A stretch of DNA of 64,000 bases from Tritrichomonas musculus (lineage: Eukaryota; Parabasalia; Tritrichomonadida; Tritrichomonadidae). Below, piece by piece: positions 40,506-50,157 of the stretch; the stretch's first letter is position 1; every line of letters begins with the position of its first letter. The notes beneath the pieces were generated by a model that saw nothing but the letters and a program-made list of their open reading frames with translations, had not been told where the DNA came from and ran no database searches. Position numbers and translations under genes: made by a program. The stretch lies in contig JAPFFF010000003.1 of assembly GCA_039105265.1 (NCBI GenBank), positions 5,208,001-5,272,000 of the forward strand, given 5' to 3'.

Positions 40506-40877
40506 ATGTCGCGTTCTGGAAATGACTTCAAAGAATTCCAAAAACAGCAAAAGCTAGCTATCAAAAATGCTCATGTTGAAATAGCCAATGCTATTAAAGA
40601 GGTGATATTTCTGTTCAACCAAAAAATAATAAACTCGACATCATCTAATGTCTGCACCATCTATGACCCTTTGATACAAGCAAACATGAACAAGATTGCT
40701 GAAGCACTTACTCAAATGAATCTCACTACCTGCGAGGTTTTTCATAAAAAGATTCCTCAATCTACAACACCAAAATCTATTGGCTTTCACGTGCCTATAG
40801 TGCCTGACTCGCAAGAGACACAAGAAGAAGATGATGAAGATGAACAAGAAGCTTCATCTCCAAAAGACAAGGAGTAA
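40506..40877 (+). CDS. Small Maverick protein, unknown
   Basis: 123 aa, helical N-terminal two-thirds (FKEFQKQQKLAIKNAHVEIA) and a strongly acidic tail (SQETQEEDDEDEQEASSP). It is divergent from the bZIP-like gene with 76 bp between starts. No family recognised. Confidence 0.6.
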   Translation: MSRSGNDFKEFQKQQKLAIKNAHVEIANAIKEVIFLFNQKIINSTSSNVCTIYDPLIQANMNKIAEALTQMNLTTCEVFHKKIPQSTTPKSIGFHVPIVPDSQETQEEDDEDEQEASSPKDKE

Positions 40878-40929
40878 GAGTAAAAAATAATTACTTCTAA
40901 TTTTAAGTTTTTTTTATATATGTCTTTTT

Positions 40930-41454
40930 TTATACTATGCAATATTTTAAGCATACATGATAATTATTAACAAGCTCATTATATTCTTTATTATATACTT
41001 GTTTCAAGTCAATGACTACCTCTCCATTATCTTTAATAATCTTAATAGCATCTATTTTTCTTATTGGATTGCTCTTAGTTGCACAACATCCAACATCTTC
41101 ATTAAGTTGTACTTCAACCTCACTAACATGTAGTATTGCTTTGATGATGTTGCTAAGAGATTCAATAGGTACTATGATGCATTTCTTTGATATAATGTTA
41201 GCTAGTAGTGCTTTGTCTTGATTAAGTAGTATTTGTGCATATGCTTCAAGTATAACATTACGTACATCTGGTTCAACTTCAACAGGTTCAGTTTGCACTC
41301 CAATGTCTCTTGTAATAACAATGTCTTCCTTGCCATCATCTCTCTTATTAATAATAATGTTGTTGTTGATGTTTGATGTAGATGATGCAGCTGCTGATGG
41401 TTCTAAAGATACATTTGCTTGAACTCCATTGGTTGTACCCCTCTTCTTAATCAT
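40930..41454 (-). CDS. Small Maverick protein with LC8-like motif, unknown
   Basis: 174 aa. A disordered N-terminus is followed by DIGVQTEPVEVEPD (41287-41301 encodes GVQTE), then a helical and beta region. GVQTE resembles the dynein light chain LC8 binding motif. No enzyme motif seen. Confidence 0.6.
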   Translation of the reverse strand: MIKKRGTTNGVQANVSLEPSAAASSTSNINNNIIINKRDDGKEDIVITRDIGVQTEPVEVEPDVRNVILEAYAQILLNQDKALLANIISKKCIIVPIESLSNIIKAILHVSEVEVQLNEDVGCCATKSNPIRKIDAIKIIKDNGEVVIDLKQVYNKEYNELVNNYHVCLKYCIV

Positions 41455-41475
41455 TTAGGTTGGGAAAAAATAGGC

Positions 41476-41922
41476 TTAAAGTACTAAGTCTAGCTGTTCT
41501 CCAATAAACATGTCAAATGACTCAATTTGATATTTCTGCTTGAGAGCATCGATTTTTGGTTTATGACTTGTAGGAGCAGCTGCAATGGAGTAGTTGTAGT
41601 ATTTGATTCCTTGATACTCTTGAGTGGTAGTGTTTCCATTTATGTAGAACTCTTCGAAATCTTCAGTTATTTTTCTCCTTGAGTTAGGCTTAATAAATAT
41701 TGAGTCAAGATCAAGTTCTTTGAGCTTATCTGGATAAAATCTGTGGCACTTGTCTTTTACCTTGATTGAGACATAGAGTACTTTGCCTAAATAACTCCAT
41801 TCTCCTGTTTTCATTGGGTACTTGTCACAAAGTATCGAGAAATTACATTGTTTAGTATTTGGAGCACATTTTGCGCGAAGTTCATTGACATAGTCATAGA
41901 CGTTTCTTGTTGTCATTTTCAT
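41476..41922 (-). CDS. Small Maverick protein, unknown
   Basis: 148 aa, mixed alpha/beta, with CNFSILCDKYPMKTGEWSYL and KVLYVSIKVKDKCHRFYPD. It starts (MKMTTRNVYDYV) 24 bp after the stop of the next gene upstream. No family recognised. Confidence 0.6.
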   Translation of the reverse strand: MKMTTRNVYDYVNELRAKCAPNTKQCNFSILCDKYPMKTGEWSYLGKVLYVSIKVKDKCHRFYPDKLKELDLDSIFIKPNSRRKITEDFEEFYINGNTTTQEYQGIKYYNYSIAAAPTSHKPKIDALKQKYQIESFDMFIGEQLDLVL

Positions 41923-41946
41923 CTGGATAAAAAATTCAATAAAAAA

Positions 41947-42381
41947 TTAATATATGTTATTTTGGGTAAAGATATGTTGGGTAGGTCCATATCGAATATC
42001 TTGTTTATTATATTCTCTTGCTCTACCTTGCATTGGTGGTTTCTCAGGCTTCTTAAGATATTTTGGTAAGAGAGGTACTGGTCTATCTTTTTCACCTATA
42101 TGTCGATAAAAACCACCATCTGTAATACTAACAGGAGGTTCACGAACAGGTTTGGTTATATGTTCTCGAGTATCTGGAAATCTAACAGGGTCCTCATGTT
42201 CAATAATCTGGGTAGGTGGTCGATTAATATATGGGTTGAAGGTTACAGAATAAGTATTAGTATTACTGAACACACCAAAATGTTGAAACTCTAAGTCCTT
42301 ATTTTTCATGGTAGCTTCATTATACATCATACCTTCTCTTCCAACAATCTCAGCATGTGGGCTTCTATAATCATTCGACAT
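41947..42381 (-). CDS. Small Pro/Arg-rich Maverick protein, unknown
   Basis: 144 aa from ATG 42381-42379 (MSNDYRSPHAEIVG); an ATG seven codons upstream is also in frame. It is rich in Pro, Arg and His (RPPTQIIEHEDPVRFPDTRE) with little predicted fold. Its position beside the capsid gene suggests a virion-associated peptide. Confidence 0.55.
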   Translation of the reverse strand: MSNDYRSPHAEIVGREGMMYNEATMKNKDLEFQHFGVFSNTNTYSVTFNPYINRPPTQIIEHEDPVRFPDTREHITKPVREPPVSITDGGFYRHIGEKDRPVPLLPKYLKKPEKPPMQGRAREYNKQDIRYGPTQHIFTQNNIY

Positions 42382-42410
42382 TTTCCAAAACATAAAAAAC
42401 ATACTTCTTT

Positions 42411-44093
42411 TTACTCAGGGGTTGTTAAATCATAAGGACCAATACGTACTGATGGTGGCATACCATTAGGTCTAATTAAGATACTAATTGATATATCTGT
42501 TAATAAGCATAATAATGGAGGTGTATCTACTTCCTGTCTAAATGGATTATCTGCCTTTTGACTACATATCAATTCGAAGTTAATAGGTGCAAGACTTGAA
42601 AGACCTTGTTGATATGTTCCATCTGTTTCAGTAGGAAGACCTATGAAGAATGAGGACCTATCATTTGGATAATAGCCTGTTGTGTTTTCATTATATTGAT
42701 ACTCATTCGCTAAACTTGCAATAACCTCTTTATTAAATCCATTTTGCTCTCCATTCATGTTCATTGCATTCTGGCAATATTCGAGGAACTCTGGATACTT
42801 ACCATTCGTACCAAATGCTTTAGCAGGAATATTATTGTAATTACCACAATTCATATGAAATGCTTCAAACATAGGATTCTTGAAGTATGTCTTATGCGTA
42901 TGCTTGAGTGGGAATAAACAAAACATACTATCTACAAAATTAGGTGTAATAGTAATAGTTGCTTTATCTTGTTCATTATTAAGAGGTCTTGTACAAGTGT
43001 AAAATGACATTATCTGTGTTGGGAATGTAAGTGGATGTTGTGGGTTAGCATATCTTTGAACAAGTGCTGTATATACAGATTCATGAATACCAAAACAAGG
43101 TATAATACTCGCACATTCTTCAATGGAATAATCAACAACACTCCAAGTTCTCCAATCACTGTAAATAGTTCGGTCAACTCTTGCCTTAGTATTGTTAGCT
43201 CCTGCGACTTCATATGCTCCTCCATGATTTTCACCAACAGGTGGAAGATTCTTAGGGTCATTAATCTTATCCATTGCTATTTTTTCGGTACTTGTCCACA
43301 TCCATATTGGTTCTCCAATAGGTCGAAATTCATTGGTAATTTCATCAACATTGAAGTCTTTCATTATATGTGGATTAGCAACCAAGCTCTTTTCAAAACC
43401 AACTGGACAATATACCATACCAGCTGTTGAAAAGTATAGACGTAATTCGATTTTACCTGCAAATGCTGGCAAGTACTTGATATTAGATAAAGGTAGGAAT
43501 CGTCGCAAATCAATCTTTAATCTAATTGTTTCAGTGACAGAAGTCACATCTTTGTTAAGATTTGCAACAAAACCACATCTCCTTCCATGAGTATCATTCC
43601 AAATATCCTTATGTCTTGCTTTACTATATATATCAGCTCTTTTAGTAACTTCATTTGCACAACATGCAGTTAAAAAGGATTCTTCACATCCAAAGTTCTG
43701 GGTATAAAGCGTCATACCATTAGCTACAATTTCATACTTCTCAACAGCATCTCGAGCATCCTTAAAGCCAAACCATACCTTACCAAAATTATAACCACTG
43801 ACATTTTCTAAATCACTTAGAATTGGCTTGTCTATTTTTATCATCACTCTCATATCTGCTCGAATAAATCCATTATATATATCAGCAGTATTATGAGTAT
43901 TAGGAGAGATAATACATGTTGTATAGGAACCACTCTTAATTGGTGGTGATGGTGAATACGAAGTTTGTGGATTTAATGAGTATGCCTTATTAGTATCACT
44001 AAGTGCTATGCAATTATCGACAACATCAAAGTAAGATGCAATCTGGGTACAAACCTCTGCTGAGGTTTTCATATAGGATTCCTTGTTAAGCAT
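42411..44093 (-). CDS. Major capsid protein, double jelly-roll
   Basis: 560 aa. LRRFLPLSNIKYLPAFAG followed by KIELRLYF matches the conserved linker/strand region of Polinton major capsid proteins. The N-terminal part holds alternating strands (RADMRVMIKIDKP, KVWFGFKDARDAVEKYE). This family builds the icosahedral shell. It lies in the virion-gene block with the ATPase, protease and minor proteins, as usual for Mavericks. Confidence 0.85.
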   Translation of the reverse strand: MLNKESYMKTSAEVCTQIASYFDVVDNCIALSDTNKAYSLNPQTSYSPSPPIKSGSYTTCIISPNTHNTADIYNGFIRADMRVMIKIDKPILSDLENVSGYNFGKVWFGFKDARDAVEKYEIVANGMTLYTQNFGCEESFLTACCANEVTKRADIYSKARHKDIWNDTHGRRCGFVANLNKDVTSVTETIRLKIDLRRFLPLSNIKYLPAFAGKIELRLYFSTAGMVYCPVGFEKSLVANPHIMKDFNVDEITNEFRPIGEPIWMWTSTEKIAMDKINDPKNLPPVGENHGGAYEVAGANNTKARVDRTIYSDWRTWSVVDYSIEECASIIPCFGIHESVYTALVQRYANPQHPLTFPTQIMSFYTCTRPLNNEQDKATITITPNFVDSMFCLFPLKHTHKTYFKNPMFEAFHMNCGNYNNIPAKAFGTNGKYPEFLEYCQNAMNMNGEQNGFNKEVIASLANEYQYNENTTGYYPNDRSSFFIGLPTETDGTYQQGLSSLAPINFELICSQKADNPFRQEVDTPPLLCLLTDISISILIRPNGMPPSVRIGPYDLTTPE

Positions 44094-44110
44094 TTTAGAT
44101 AGAAAAAAAT

Positions 44111-44662
44111 TTACATCATATCTTCAAAGATGCGATTTCTCCTACCAATAGGTCTCATAGGTATATATTGAGGTTGTTGTTCTTCTTCATATTGTTGTGG
44201 CGGTTCTTCAGGAACATACTGTTGTCTTGGTTTACTCATCCTTTTATCAACAACCTCCTTTATCATACGTCTCTGTTCTTTCTTCTCTCGACTTATCTTC
44301 ATTTCTTCACCTAGTGATTTTAGCTGTTTTAGTATTTCCTCATTCACAGTAGGGTCATAAACTTGGCTTTGTTGAGTTTTTCGAGGTTTTGGAGGTTTTC
44401 GTGCAGCTTTCGAACTTATTGGCTTTCTTGGCTTTTCTTCAAGTTCCTCATGTTCTTCACTGTCTGAGTTTTCTTGAGTTTCTTCGTTATTTTCACTTTC
44501 TGAGTTTTCTTGATATTCTCGAGTTATTGGAGTTTTTCGCTGTTTTACAATATACTTGTCTTTGGTTTTTGTAGGTAAAACTTCCCAATCTGGGTCATCC
44601 CTTCCATTCAACCATTTATGAATAACTGCAAGTCTCTTAGAACCTGTTAGATGTTTTGACAT
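44111..44662 (-). CDS. Charged low-complexity Maverick protein
   Basis: 183 aa. Folded-looking start (MSKHLTGSKRLAVIHKWLNG), then Ser/Glu/Asn repeats (NSESENNEETQENSDSEE), a Lys/Pro-rich stretch and a Gln/Tyr/Pro-rich end. It may be a DNA-condensing or core protein beside the capsid gene; this is inferred from charge and position. Confidence 0.6.
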   Translation of the reverse strand: MSKHLTGSKRLAVIHKWLNGRDDPDWEVLPTKTKDKYIVKQRKTPITREYQENSESENNEETQENSDSEEHEELEEKPRKPISSKAARKPPKPRKTQQSQVYDPTVNEEILKQLKSLGEEMKISREKKEQRRMIKEVVDKRMSKPRQQYVPEEPPQQYEEEQQPQYIPMRPIGRRNRIFEDMM

Positions 44663-44709
44663 TTAAAATAAACAAAAAAGTCCAAAAATTTAGTTTTTTT
44701 GAGTTTTCA

Positions 44710-45165
44710 TTAGATGTAGGTTCTCGCCCGATTGTTGGTAGTAAAGTCACTCTCTTGTAATGATCTAGACGAAAATGCTGGCTTTTCAAGAGGTGCTCCA
44801 ACTGAATCACCTTTTGCAGATTTATTAATTGATGATAAGGCAGTTTTCACTTTTCCTTCTGGGACATATTTTAATGCTGTGTCAGCTATATTTGCTATTT
44901 TATTTCTTGTACTATCGCTCAAGAAGCTTTCACCAAGACCTCTCGCAACTGAACCAATAACACCAGCATGCTTGGTTAATCCACCTGCTGAAGCATCCAA
45001 TAGTTTACTTGCAAGACCTCCCGAAAAACTATCTGCTGCTCCCATTAATAACTTACCGCCTAGTCCTACTCCTCCTTTTATTATCTCTTGCCATGGAGAA
45101 AATTGTTGCTTTTTGGAATAATTTGGCTTCCAATAATCTTCTACTGAATGACGTTCAATTCCCAT
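44710..45165 (-). CDS. Gly/Ala-rich small virion protein candidate
   Basis: 151 aa with an amphipathic Gly/Ala/Ser-rich middle (GGVGLGGKLLMGAADSFSGG and following) between polar ends. The composition recalls membrane-active internal capsid proteins such as adenovirus pVI. Position between capsid and ATPase genes fits a cement or entry protein. The comparison is by look only. Confidence 0.55.
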   Translation of the reverse strand: MGIERHSVEDYWKPNYSKKQQFSPWQEIIKGGVGLGGKLLMGAADSFSGGLASKLLDASAGGLTKHAGVIGSVARGLGESFLSDSTRNKIANIADTALKYVPEGKVKTALSSINKSAKGDSVGAPLEKPAFSSRSLQESDFTTNNRARTYI

Positions 45166-45182
45166 TTTTAAAAAATAAAAAA

Positions 45183-46049
45183 TTATTCGAAATAGTACTT
45201 ATTAGCAGAAATATTCATTACGAATTTTTCATGTGGTTCTTTATGTTGTAAGTATTCAGCTACTGTCTGCTTAGTATTTAATGAGTTATTAGTTTGTTGC
45301 AACAAGCTAGTAAAATCTTCCTCACTATATCCTGTATAACATATGATATCTGTTGCTAACCTTTTCGCATTCATATGAACAAATCGAATAGTTTGGATAG
45401 CCATGATACATGTTAAATTATAGTGTCTTGTCTTGGTTAACAACTTGATAAATTCACTATTACCATTCTTTAATAAATCACTACCTGCACAATCATCTAG
45501 TATCAATAATGTGTTATATGGATATGATGATGTTTCATACTTGACTAACTTATTGGCTATATATATTATTTTATCATTGAGCTCATTTAAATGATGCTTC
45601 TCAATGAGCCTCCTCATTTCGTCATTGGTCTCTTTCATTCGAGATAATACATATTTGACAATGGCATAATACTTTATCTTTCTTCGAAGATGTCTTTTAA
45701 GATAACTCATTAATTCTCTTTCCTTTACATAATCGATTCTTGATCGTATCTGTTTATTAAGTGTTTCAGCTGTTTTATCCATTTTACCAGAGCTTGAGCA
45801 AAATATTATCTTTTGGTAGTATGGATGTTTAAACAACCTCTCTGTTATCATAATATGTCTCCATATCCAAAAACTTTTACCAGCACCTGGTTTACCAATT
45901 AAAAAGTATATACCATTTGTGCTAAAAGGATAATCAGGTGATAATGGTTTAATCAAAGCACCATCTATCTCTTTCATGTTCTTCTGTAAGGTCTCTTTAA
46001 TCAATGTTTCTACTTTATTTATGAGTTCTGCATTTGGGGGTTCATCCAT
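45183..46049 (-). CDS. FtsK/HerA-type DNA packaging ATPase
   Basis: 288 aa. Walker A is YFLIGKPGAGKSFW (residues about 52-59). Walker B is TLLILDDCAGS near 181, followed by LLTKTRHYNLTCIMAIQT, the region carrying the sensor residue in A32-like ATPases. It pumps element DNA into capsids in relatives. It lies 10 bp downstream of the integrase ATG in the same-strand block. Confidence 0.9.
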   Translation of the reverse strand: MDEPPNAELINKVETLIKETLQKNMKEIDGALIKPLSPDYPFSTNGIYFLIGKPGAGKSFWIWRHIMITERLFKHPYYQKIIFCSSSGKMDKTAETLNKQIRSRIDYVKERELMSYLKRHLRRKIKYYAIVKYVLSRMKETNDEMRRLIEKHHLNELNDKIIYIANKLVKYETSSYPYNTLLILDDCAGSDLLKNGNSEFIKLLTKTRHYNLTCIMAIQTIRFVHMNAKRLATDIICYTGYSEEDFTSLLQQTNNSLNTKQTVAEYLQHKEPHEKFVMNISANKYYFE

Positions 46050-46059
46050 TTACAAATTT

Positions 46060-47214
46060 TTAAATGTATTTCATAATTTTATCTGGTATTGGTTTGCCCT
46101 CAACCTTTTGACCTGCTTTAATTTGTCGTTCATAATTTTTCTTTTGTTCCAACCAATATTGTCTTTCTGCTGTACCAAGTACTAATGGATTACCTCTCCT
46201 TACATCTCTAATAGTTTGTCTAGCAAAGGCATCATCACCTTCGACTCCTTCCCATTTTAAATCATACTTACCAGTATCTTCATCAAAGTTATATATTTTT
46301 TCAATAATACCTTCTTTACCTTCATTTAGTCTTTCAGCTACTTTAATCCTTTTGTCTCTTGTCCTTAACAACCTATATCCAGGGAATGAACTAGTTGAAC
46401 CATCTTTGGACTTGACCACAAACTGGTTACCTTTTTGCGAGTCAACTATATAAGACTCATTAGACAAATTACTTCTTCTTTTACCAAATGGTTCTTTTTC
46501 GAGTACTAACCTGACCTTCTCACCTGGATTAAAATGATATGGATTAATGCGTGCATTCTTTTGTATGTACTTTATTTCATCCTCTGGAGTAATATCATTA
46601 GGTGCTTTATTATCTAGAGACCTATGAGGAGAGTTGTTATATATGTTAACCAAATCATGCATCTCCTTTGGTTGAATAAACCTATTTTCACCAATAGCAT
46701 CTCTTATAGTTCTCATAAACCTATTAATAATGCCAAGTACATTATGGTTATTCTCAGTTGTTGTTCGATATTTTATGTTCTTCTCTCTCATGAAGTCTAA
46801 GACTGTTGATGATAAATATGCTGCATCCTCATCACTTGTTATCGAATATACATGAGGTACATCATTAACAAATTTATGAAGTGCTGTTAATACTTCTCTT
46901 GCTCCTTTACCATTCATAGGATATGCATATGCTTTTCTGGTGTTGATATTAATGAACATTAGATAATTCAACCCACCTGCCTCTTTATTATTAATGAAGG
47001 TATCCATTTGATAACCATGAGGATGTTTGGATACAATAGGAATAAATTGTGCTTTAGGTACTCTCTTATCATGTACTACTTTTTCATCAAAGTATTTCTT
47101 TGCTTCGTCTTCATTTAGATTCTCTTGTTTTGCCATGCTAAGGTATTTGTCCAAGGTCTTCCATTTAGCTTTGTTGTATAATTTTTCATATGGGCTTGGT
47201 TCTTCTTTACTCAT
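46060..47214 (-). CDS. Retroviral-type integrase of the Maverick
   Basis: 384 aa. The core rve domain includes HGYQMDTFINNKEAGGLNYL with first Asp near residue 67, SITSDEDAAYLSS, and RTTTENNHNVLGIINRFMRT. HRSLDNKAPNDI is the usual post-core segment. The C-terminus (IEKIYNFDEDTGKYDLKWEG) resembles a chromodomain, as in other Maverick integrases, and may guide insertion. Its ATG follows the stop of the next gene by only 6 bp. Confidence 0.92.
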   Translation of the reverse strand: MSKEEPSPYEKLYNKAKWKTLDKYLSMAKQENLNEDEAKKYFDEKVVHDKRVPKAQFIPIVSKHPHGYQMDTFINNKEAGGLNYLMFININTRKAYAYPMNGKGAREVLTALHKFVNDVPHVYSITSDEDAAYLSSTVLDFMREKNIKYRTTTENNHNVLGIINRFMRTIRDAIGENRFIQPKEMHDLVNIYNNSPHRSLDNKAPNDITPEDEIKYIQKNARINPYHFNPGEKVRLVLEKEPFGKRRSNLSNESYIVDSQKGNQFVVKSKDGSTSSFPGYRLLRTRDKRIKVAERLNEGKEGIIEKIYNFDEDTGKYDLKWEGVEGDDAFARQTIRDVRRGNPLVLGTAERQYWLEQKKNYERQIKAGQKVEGKPIPDKIMKYI

Positions 47215-47220
47215 TTATTT

Positions 47221-48222
47221 TTAAATAAACATCTTATCGTATTGAAGGAATTGCATTTCGATTACAAATGAATCATTTGGAGGTAGTTTTGTTGGACAAT
47301 TATAATGTGCATCACTATAGAAGTCTATCCAAAACCTTTGGTCCATTGAGTTTAACTTGAAGTACTTAATAGGACTATATTCAACATCACTATCTCCAAT
47401 ATAGTTATGCAATGCTTGTTCACCTATAGATGAATATATTTTACATGATTGTCTGTCCCATATATTATCAAATATCAATTCCTTGTGCCATGTTTGATAT
47501 TTTTCTGGTTTATTTTGAAATATGCCATTACCTATATTAAACACATCTGCAAAGTCATCATTCCAGGATTTAAGTTGGAAAAAGTTCATATATGGTGCAG
47601 TATACTCCCAATCTCGTTCATTCTTACTATTGTTATAGTAGTATTTATGGTTCCCTGCTTTATTTCTTTCTGTATAAATGATTTCATGAAAACCATTTTT
47701 ATCATAGTATCCATCGGTTTGTATATCTCTATCCTGTATATCATCATCATTTTGAACAAATTTGTCTAATTTAGAAGTTCTAATGTATGACTTGAATGCA
47801 CGATTAACTGCATCAAAAAATCCACGTAAATCTCCATCGACTGACACCCAATCAATGACTTTGAAGCACCCATATTCATGATTTGAACCAGTTATATAGT
47901 CTTCTTTTAGTGTTCCATCATTCCATGTTCCACCACAAACAAACTCATATGTTTTCTTATGTATCTTATATATTTCAATCTCTACTTCCATTTTGCGTCG
48001 TCTCTTAATGATATGTGCTGAACGAACGCCAACAATAGATTCCCCTTTGTTTGCAGTTGACCATTCTGGTGGGAAATTAAACCAATACCTATTAAACTTA
48101 GCTTTATCATGTTGAGCATCCTCAAGGAAGTAGGCTGTTTCGATTGGAAGAGGTGTATTACCATCATTAACTATATTATCTCGATTAGGATATAAAGTGT
48201 TAACACTTGGTGGTAATTCCAT
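47221..48222 (-). CDS. Maverick protein, possible second minor capsid protein
   Basis: 333 aa, beta-rich. It has GESIVGVRSAHIIKRRRKME early, a DRDIQTDG motif (about 47711-47730) in the middle, and a C-terminus FWIDFYSDAHYNCPTKLP then SFVIEMQFLQY that looks like the last strands of a jelly-roll. It may be a penton-base or vertex protein alongside the 33702 gene. Evidence is pattern-level only. Confidence 0.55.
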   Translation of the reverse strand: MELPPSVNTLYPNRDNIVNDGNTPLPIETAYFLEDAQHDKAKFNRYWFNFPPEWSTANKGESIVGVRSAHIIKRRRKMEVEIEIYKIHKKTYEFVCGGTWNDGTLKEDYITGSNHEYGCFKVIDWVSVDGDLRGFFDAVNRAFKSYIRTSKLDKFVQNDDDIQDRDIQTDGYYDKNGFHEIIYTERNKAGNHKYYYNNSKNERDWEYTAPYMNFFQLKSWNDDFADVFNIGNGIFQNKPEKYQTWHKELIFDNIWDRQSCKIYSSIGEQALHNYIGDSDVEYSPIKYFKLNSMDQRFWIDFYSDAHYNCPTKLPPNDSFVIEMQFLQYDKMFI

Positions 48223-48246
48223 TTCGAGTTGAATAAAAAGTCTTTA

Positions 48247-49827
48247 TTAATATACAACACCTGTTTCTAATTCATTGTTTTGAAGTTCTCGAAGTATTCT
48301 CTTTCTAATATCTGGTATATTGCGTTGTTTAAACTTACCATTTCCTTCATGCAAAAAGGTACGACAAGATTCCATTAGAAACACTCCACAATCCTTGTTA
48401 TTCCTTTGACTAGGTACATCATAATATTTTGCTTTTAACTTACCTGTTCCTGAAATATTGATCCACTTATTAAGTGTCTTTACCTCTGGTGCCATTGACT
48501 TATTCTCAGAGTCATAGCATTCGATTATTTTCTTTGGATATCGAACAATACATAAAACCCAATGTTCTCCATCTGAGCAAATGGGGACAAATACTTTATC
48601 GAAATGTGTAAATGACTGTTTACCTGAGATAGGACTTTTCATCAGTTCATGTATTTTTTCCATATCATTAGTCTCATATGCCATAGAAAGGAGGGTATAA
48701 AATGCAGTAGGTACAACCAATATTTTCTTTTTATCAAACTCTGCTTCATTTTGACCAGGTTGTTTATTCAATCTCTTTCCTTTGTTATATAGAAGTTTCA
48801 AGTAGTCATCAATAACATCTTCTTCTATATTTTCATCATTGACTAAACTCCTCCAATCATGAATTTTATGACGTCTTTGGTCTACTGTAAACTCTCCTGT
48901 CTTCTGTGGTGTCATACGGGGTTCTCTTGGAGGAGGACTAGTACCTCGAGAGGTATGTGATGATGGAAACTGTGGAGGTGGTGATGAAGGAGGAGGAGGT
49001 GGTGGAGGTGGTGGAGGTGAAGGTGAACGAGAAGGAGGAGGAGGTGGAGGTGAAGGTGAACGAGGTCGTTTTGATTTTTTCTTATGTTGTTTTGATTTTT
49101 TCTTAGGTCTATCATCCTCGTCTAAATTTGTACTACTTTGAAGTAAAAGTTGAATTCTGTTTTGATTTTGATCCCTTGTTGGTGGCTCAACATTTGTGGG
49201 TCGGTTCCTACCGATTTTCCTAAGGTTAAGATGATAATCATTTCGATTTAAAGTTGGAGGTCTGGGTAATGGAGCCAATTCTGGTATATCATCTGTTTGA
49301 ATACCTCTAGTTTTATATTCTTTCTTATCACTTTTCAATGTTCTTTCTTTCATCTGCTCTCTCAGTTCTCTAGCTGCTTGTTTTTCCTCCTCAGTCTTCA
49401 TTCGAGATATCCTTATGTTGATAATATCATAATGTAATTTTATCTCTGTTAATATACCTTGATCTGATTCTTGGAGAGTATATTGATATGGCTTTAATAC
49501 TGTTATGTAATGCCCATGTTCATCTTTATCATCTTGATTTTTCTTAATCGCAAACACACAACCTGTAAATTTTGCTCTTGGTCTCTCTCTCTTGAGTCTA
49601 TTAGCAAATTCAAGTACGTCTTTAAAAGCTATACTAGTATTTAAATATGTCTCATATAATTTTTGTAGATTTATTTGATTATTAGAGAACTTCCATATAG
49701 TTTGACCCAAACCTCTTGTTAATCTTGCAACATCTCTATCAACTAGTTTAGGTCGAAATTTAATAGTACCTTGTAGTAGTTGTATTTTATTGTTAGGTTT
49801 AGTTTGTGTACCTACATCACTTGTCAT
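48247..49827 (-). CDS. Adenain/Ulp1-like cysteine protease with long N-terminal region
   Basis: 526 aa. The C-terminal ~150 residues hold a C48/adenain-type site: His in GEHWVLCIV (about 419), Asp in ECYDSENK, then Gln and Cys in PSQRNNKDCGVF (about 477). The N-terminal ~370 residues are non-catalytic and contain DVGTQTKP, RGIQTDD and a Pro-rich hinge (PPPPPPSRSPSPPPPPPPPP). In relatives this enzyme matures capsid proteins. Confidence 0.88.
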   Translation of the reverse strand: MTSDVGTQTKPNNKIQLLQGTIKFRPKLVDRDVARLTRGLGQTIWKFSNNQINLQKLYETYLNTSIAFKDVLEFANRLKRERPRAKFTGCVFAIKKNQDDKDEHGHYITVLKPYQYTLQESDQGILTEIKLHYDIINIRISRMKTEEEKQAARELREQMKERTLKSDKKEYKTRGIQTDDIPELAPLPRPPTLNRNDYHLNLRKIGRNRPTNVEPPTRDQNQNRIQLLLQSSTNLDEDDRPKKKSKQHKKKSKRPRSPSPPPPPPSRSPSPPPPPPPPPPSSPPPQFPSSHTSRGTSPPPREPRMTPQKTGEFTVDQRRHKIHDWRSLVNDENIEEDVIDDYLKLLYNKGKRLNKQPGQNEAEFDKKKILVVPTAFYTLLSMAYETNDMEKIHELMKSPISGKQSFTHFDKVFVPICSDGEHWVLCIVRYPKKIIECYDSENKSMAPEVKTLNKWINISGTGKLKAKYYDVPSQRNNKDCGVFLMESCRTFLHEGNGKFKQRNIPDIRKRILRELQNNELETGVVY

Positions 49828-49893
49828 TTAAAAATCAAATAAAAGAAAGAAGAAGAAGATGTTGTTTATTTCATTTTTTTTATTTCTGTATAA

Positions 49894-50157
49894 ATGGCTT
49901 ATTTCATGACCATAAAAGAGCGTATATATATCCTCTATAAAATAGTGTCTTACCTCTATGATTATAGATGTGAGACTAATGAGGGAGTATGTAATATTTT
50001 AATTAATAAGATAAAAGAGTTAGCTGCTGAGTATTTCGAACCTGAATTTCTTGGTGTAATGATGAAAGATGGTGATTTGGAATTTATCGACCAAATAGAA
50101 CATTTTGCCTTTGAGTTCTTAGAGTACCAAATATCTAATCTGCCCTCGCATTTATAA
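49894..50157 (+). CDS. Small acidic Maverick protein, unknown
   Basis: 87 aa, helical (MAYFMTIKERIYILYKIVSY), ending EFLEYQISNLPSHL. It overlaps by 23 bp the 3' end of the convergent HNH gene. No family recognised. Confidence 0.5.
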   Translation: MAYFMTIKERIYILYKIVSYLYDYRCETNEGVCNILINKIKELAAEYFEPEFLGVMMKDGDLEFIDQIEHFAFEFLEYQISNLPSHL

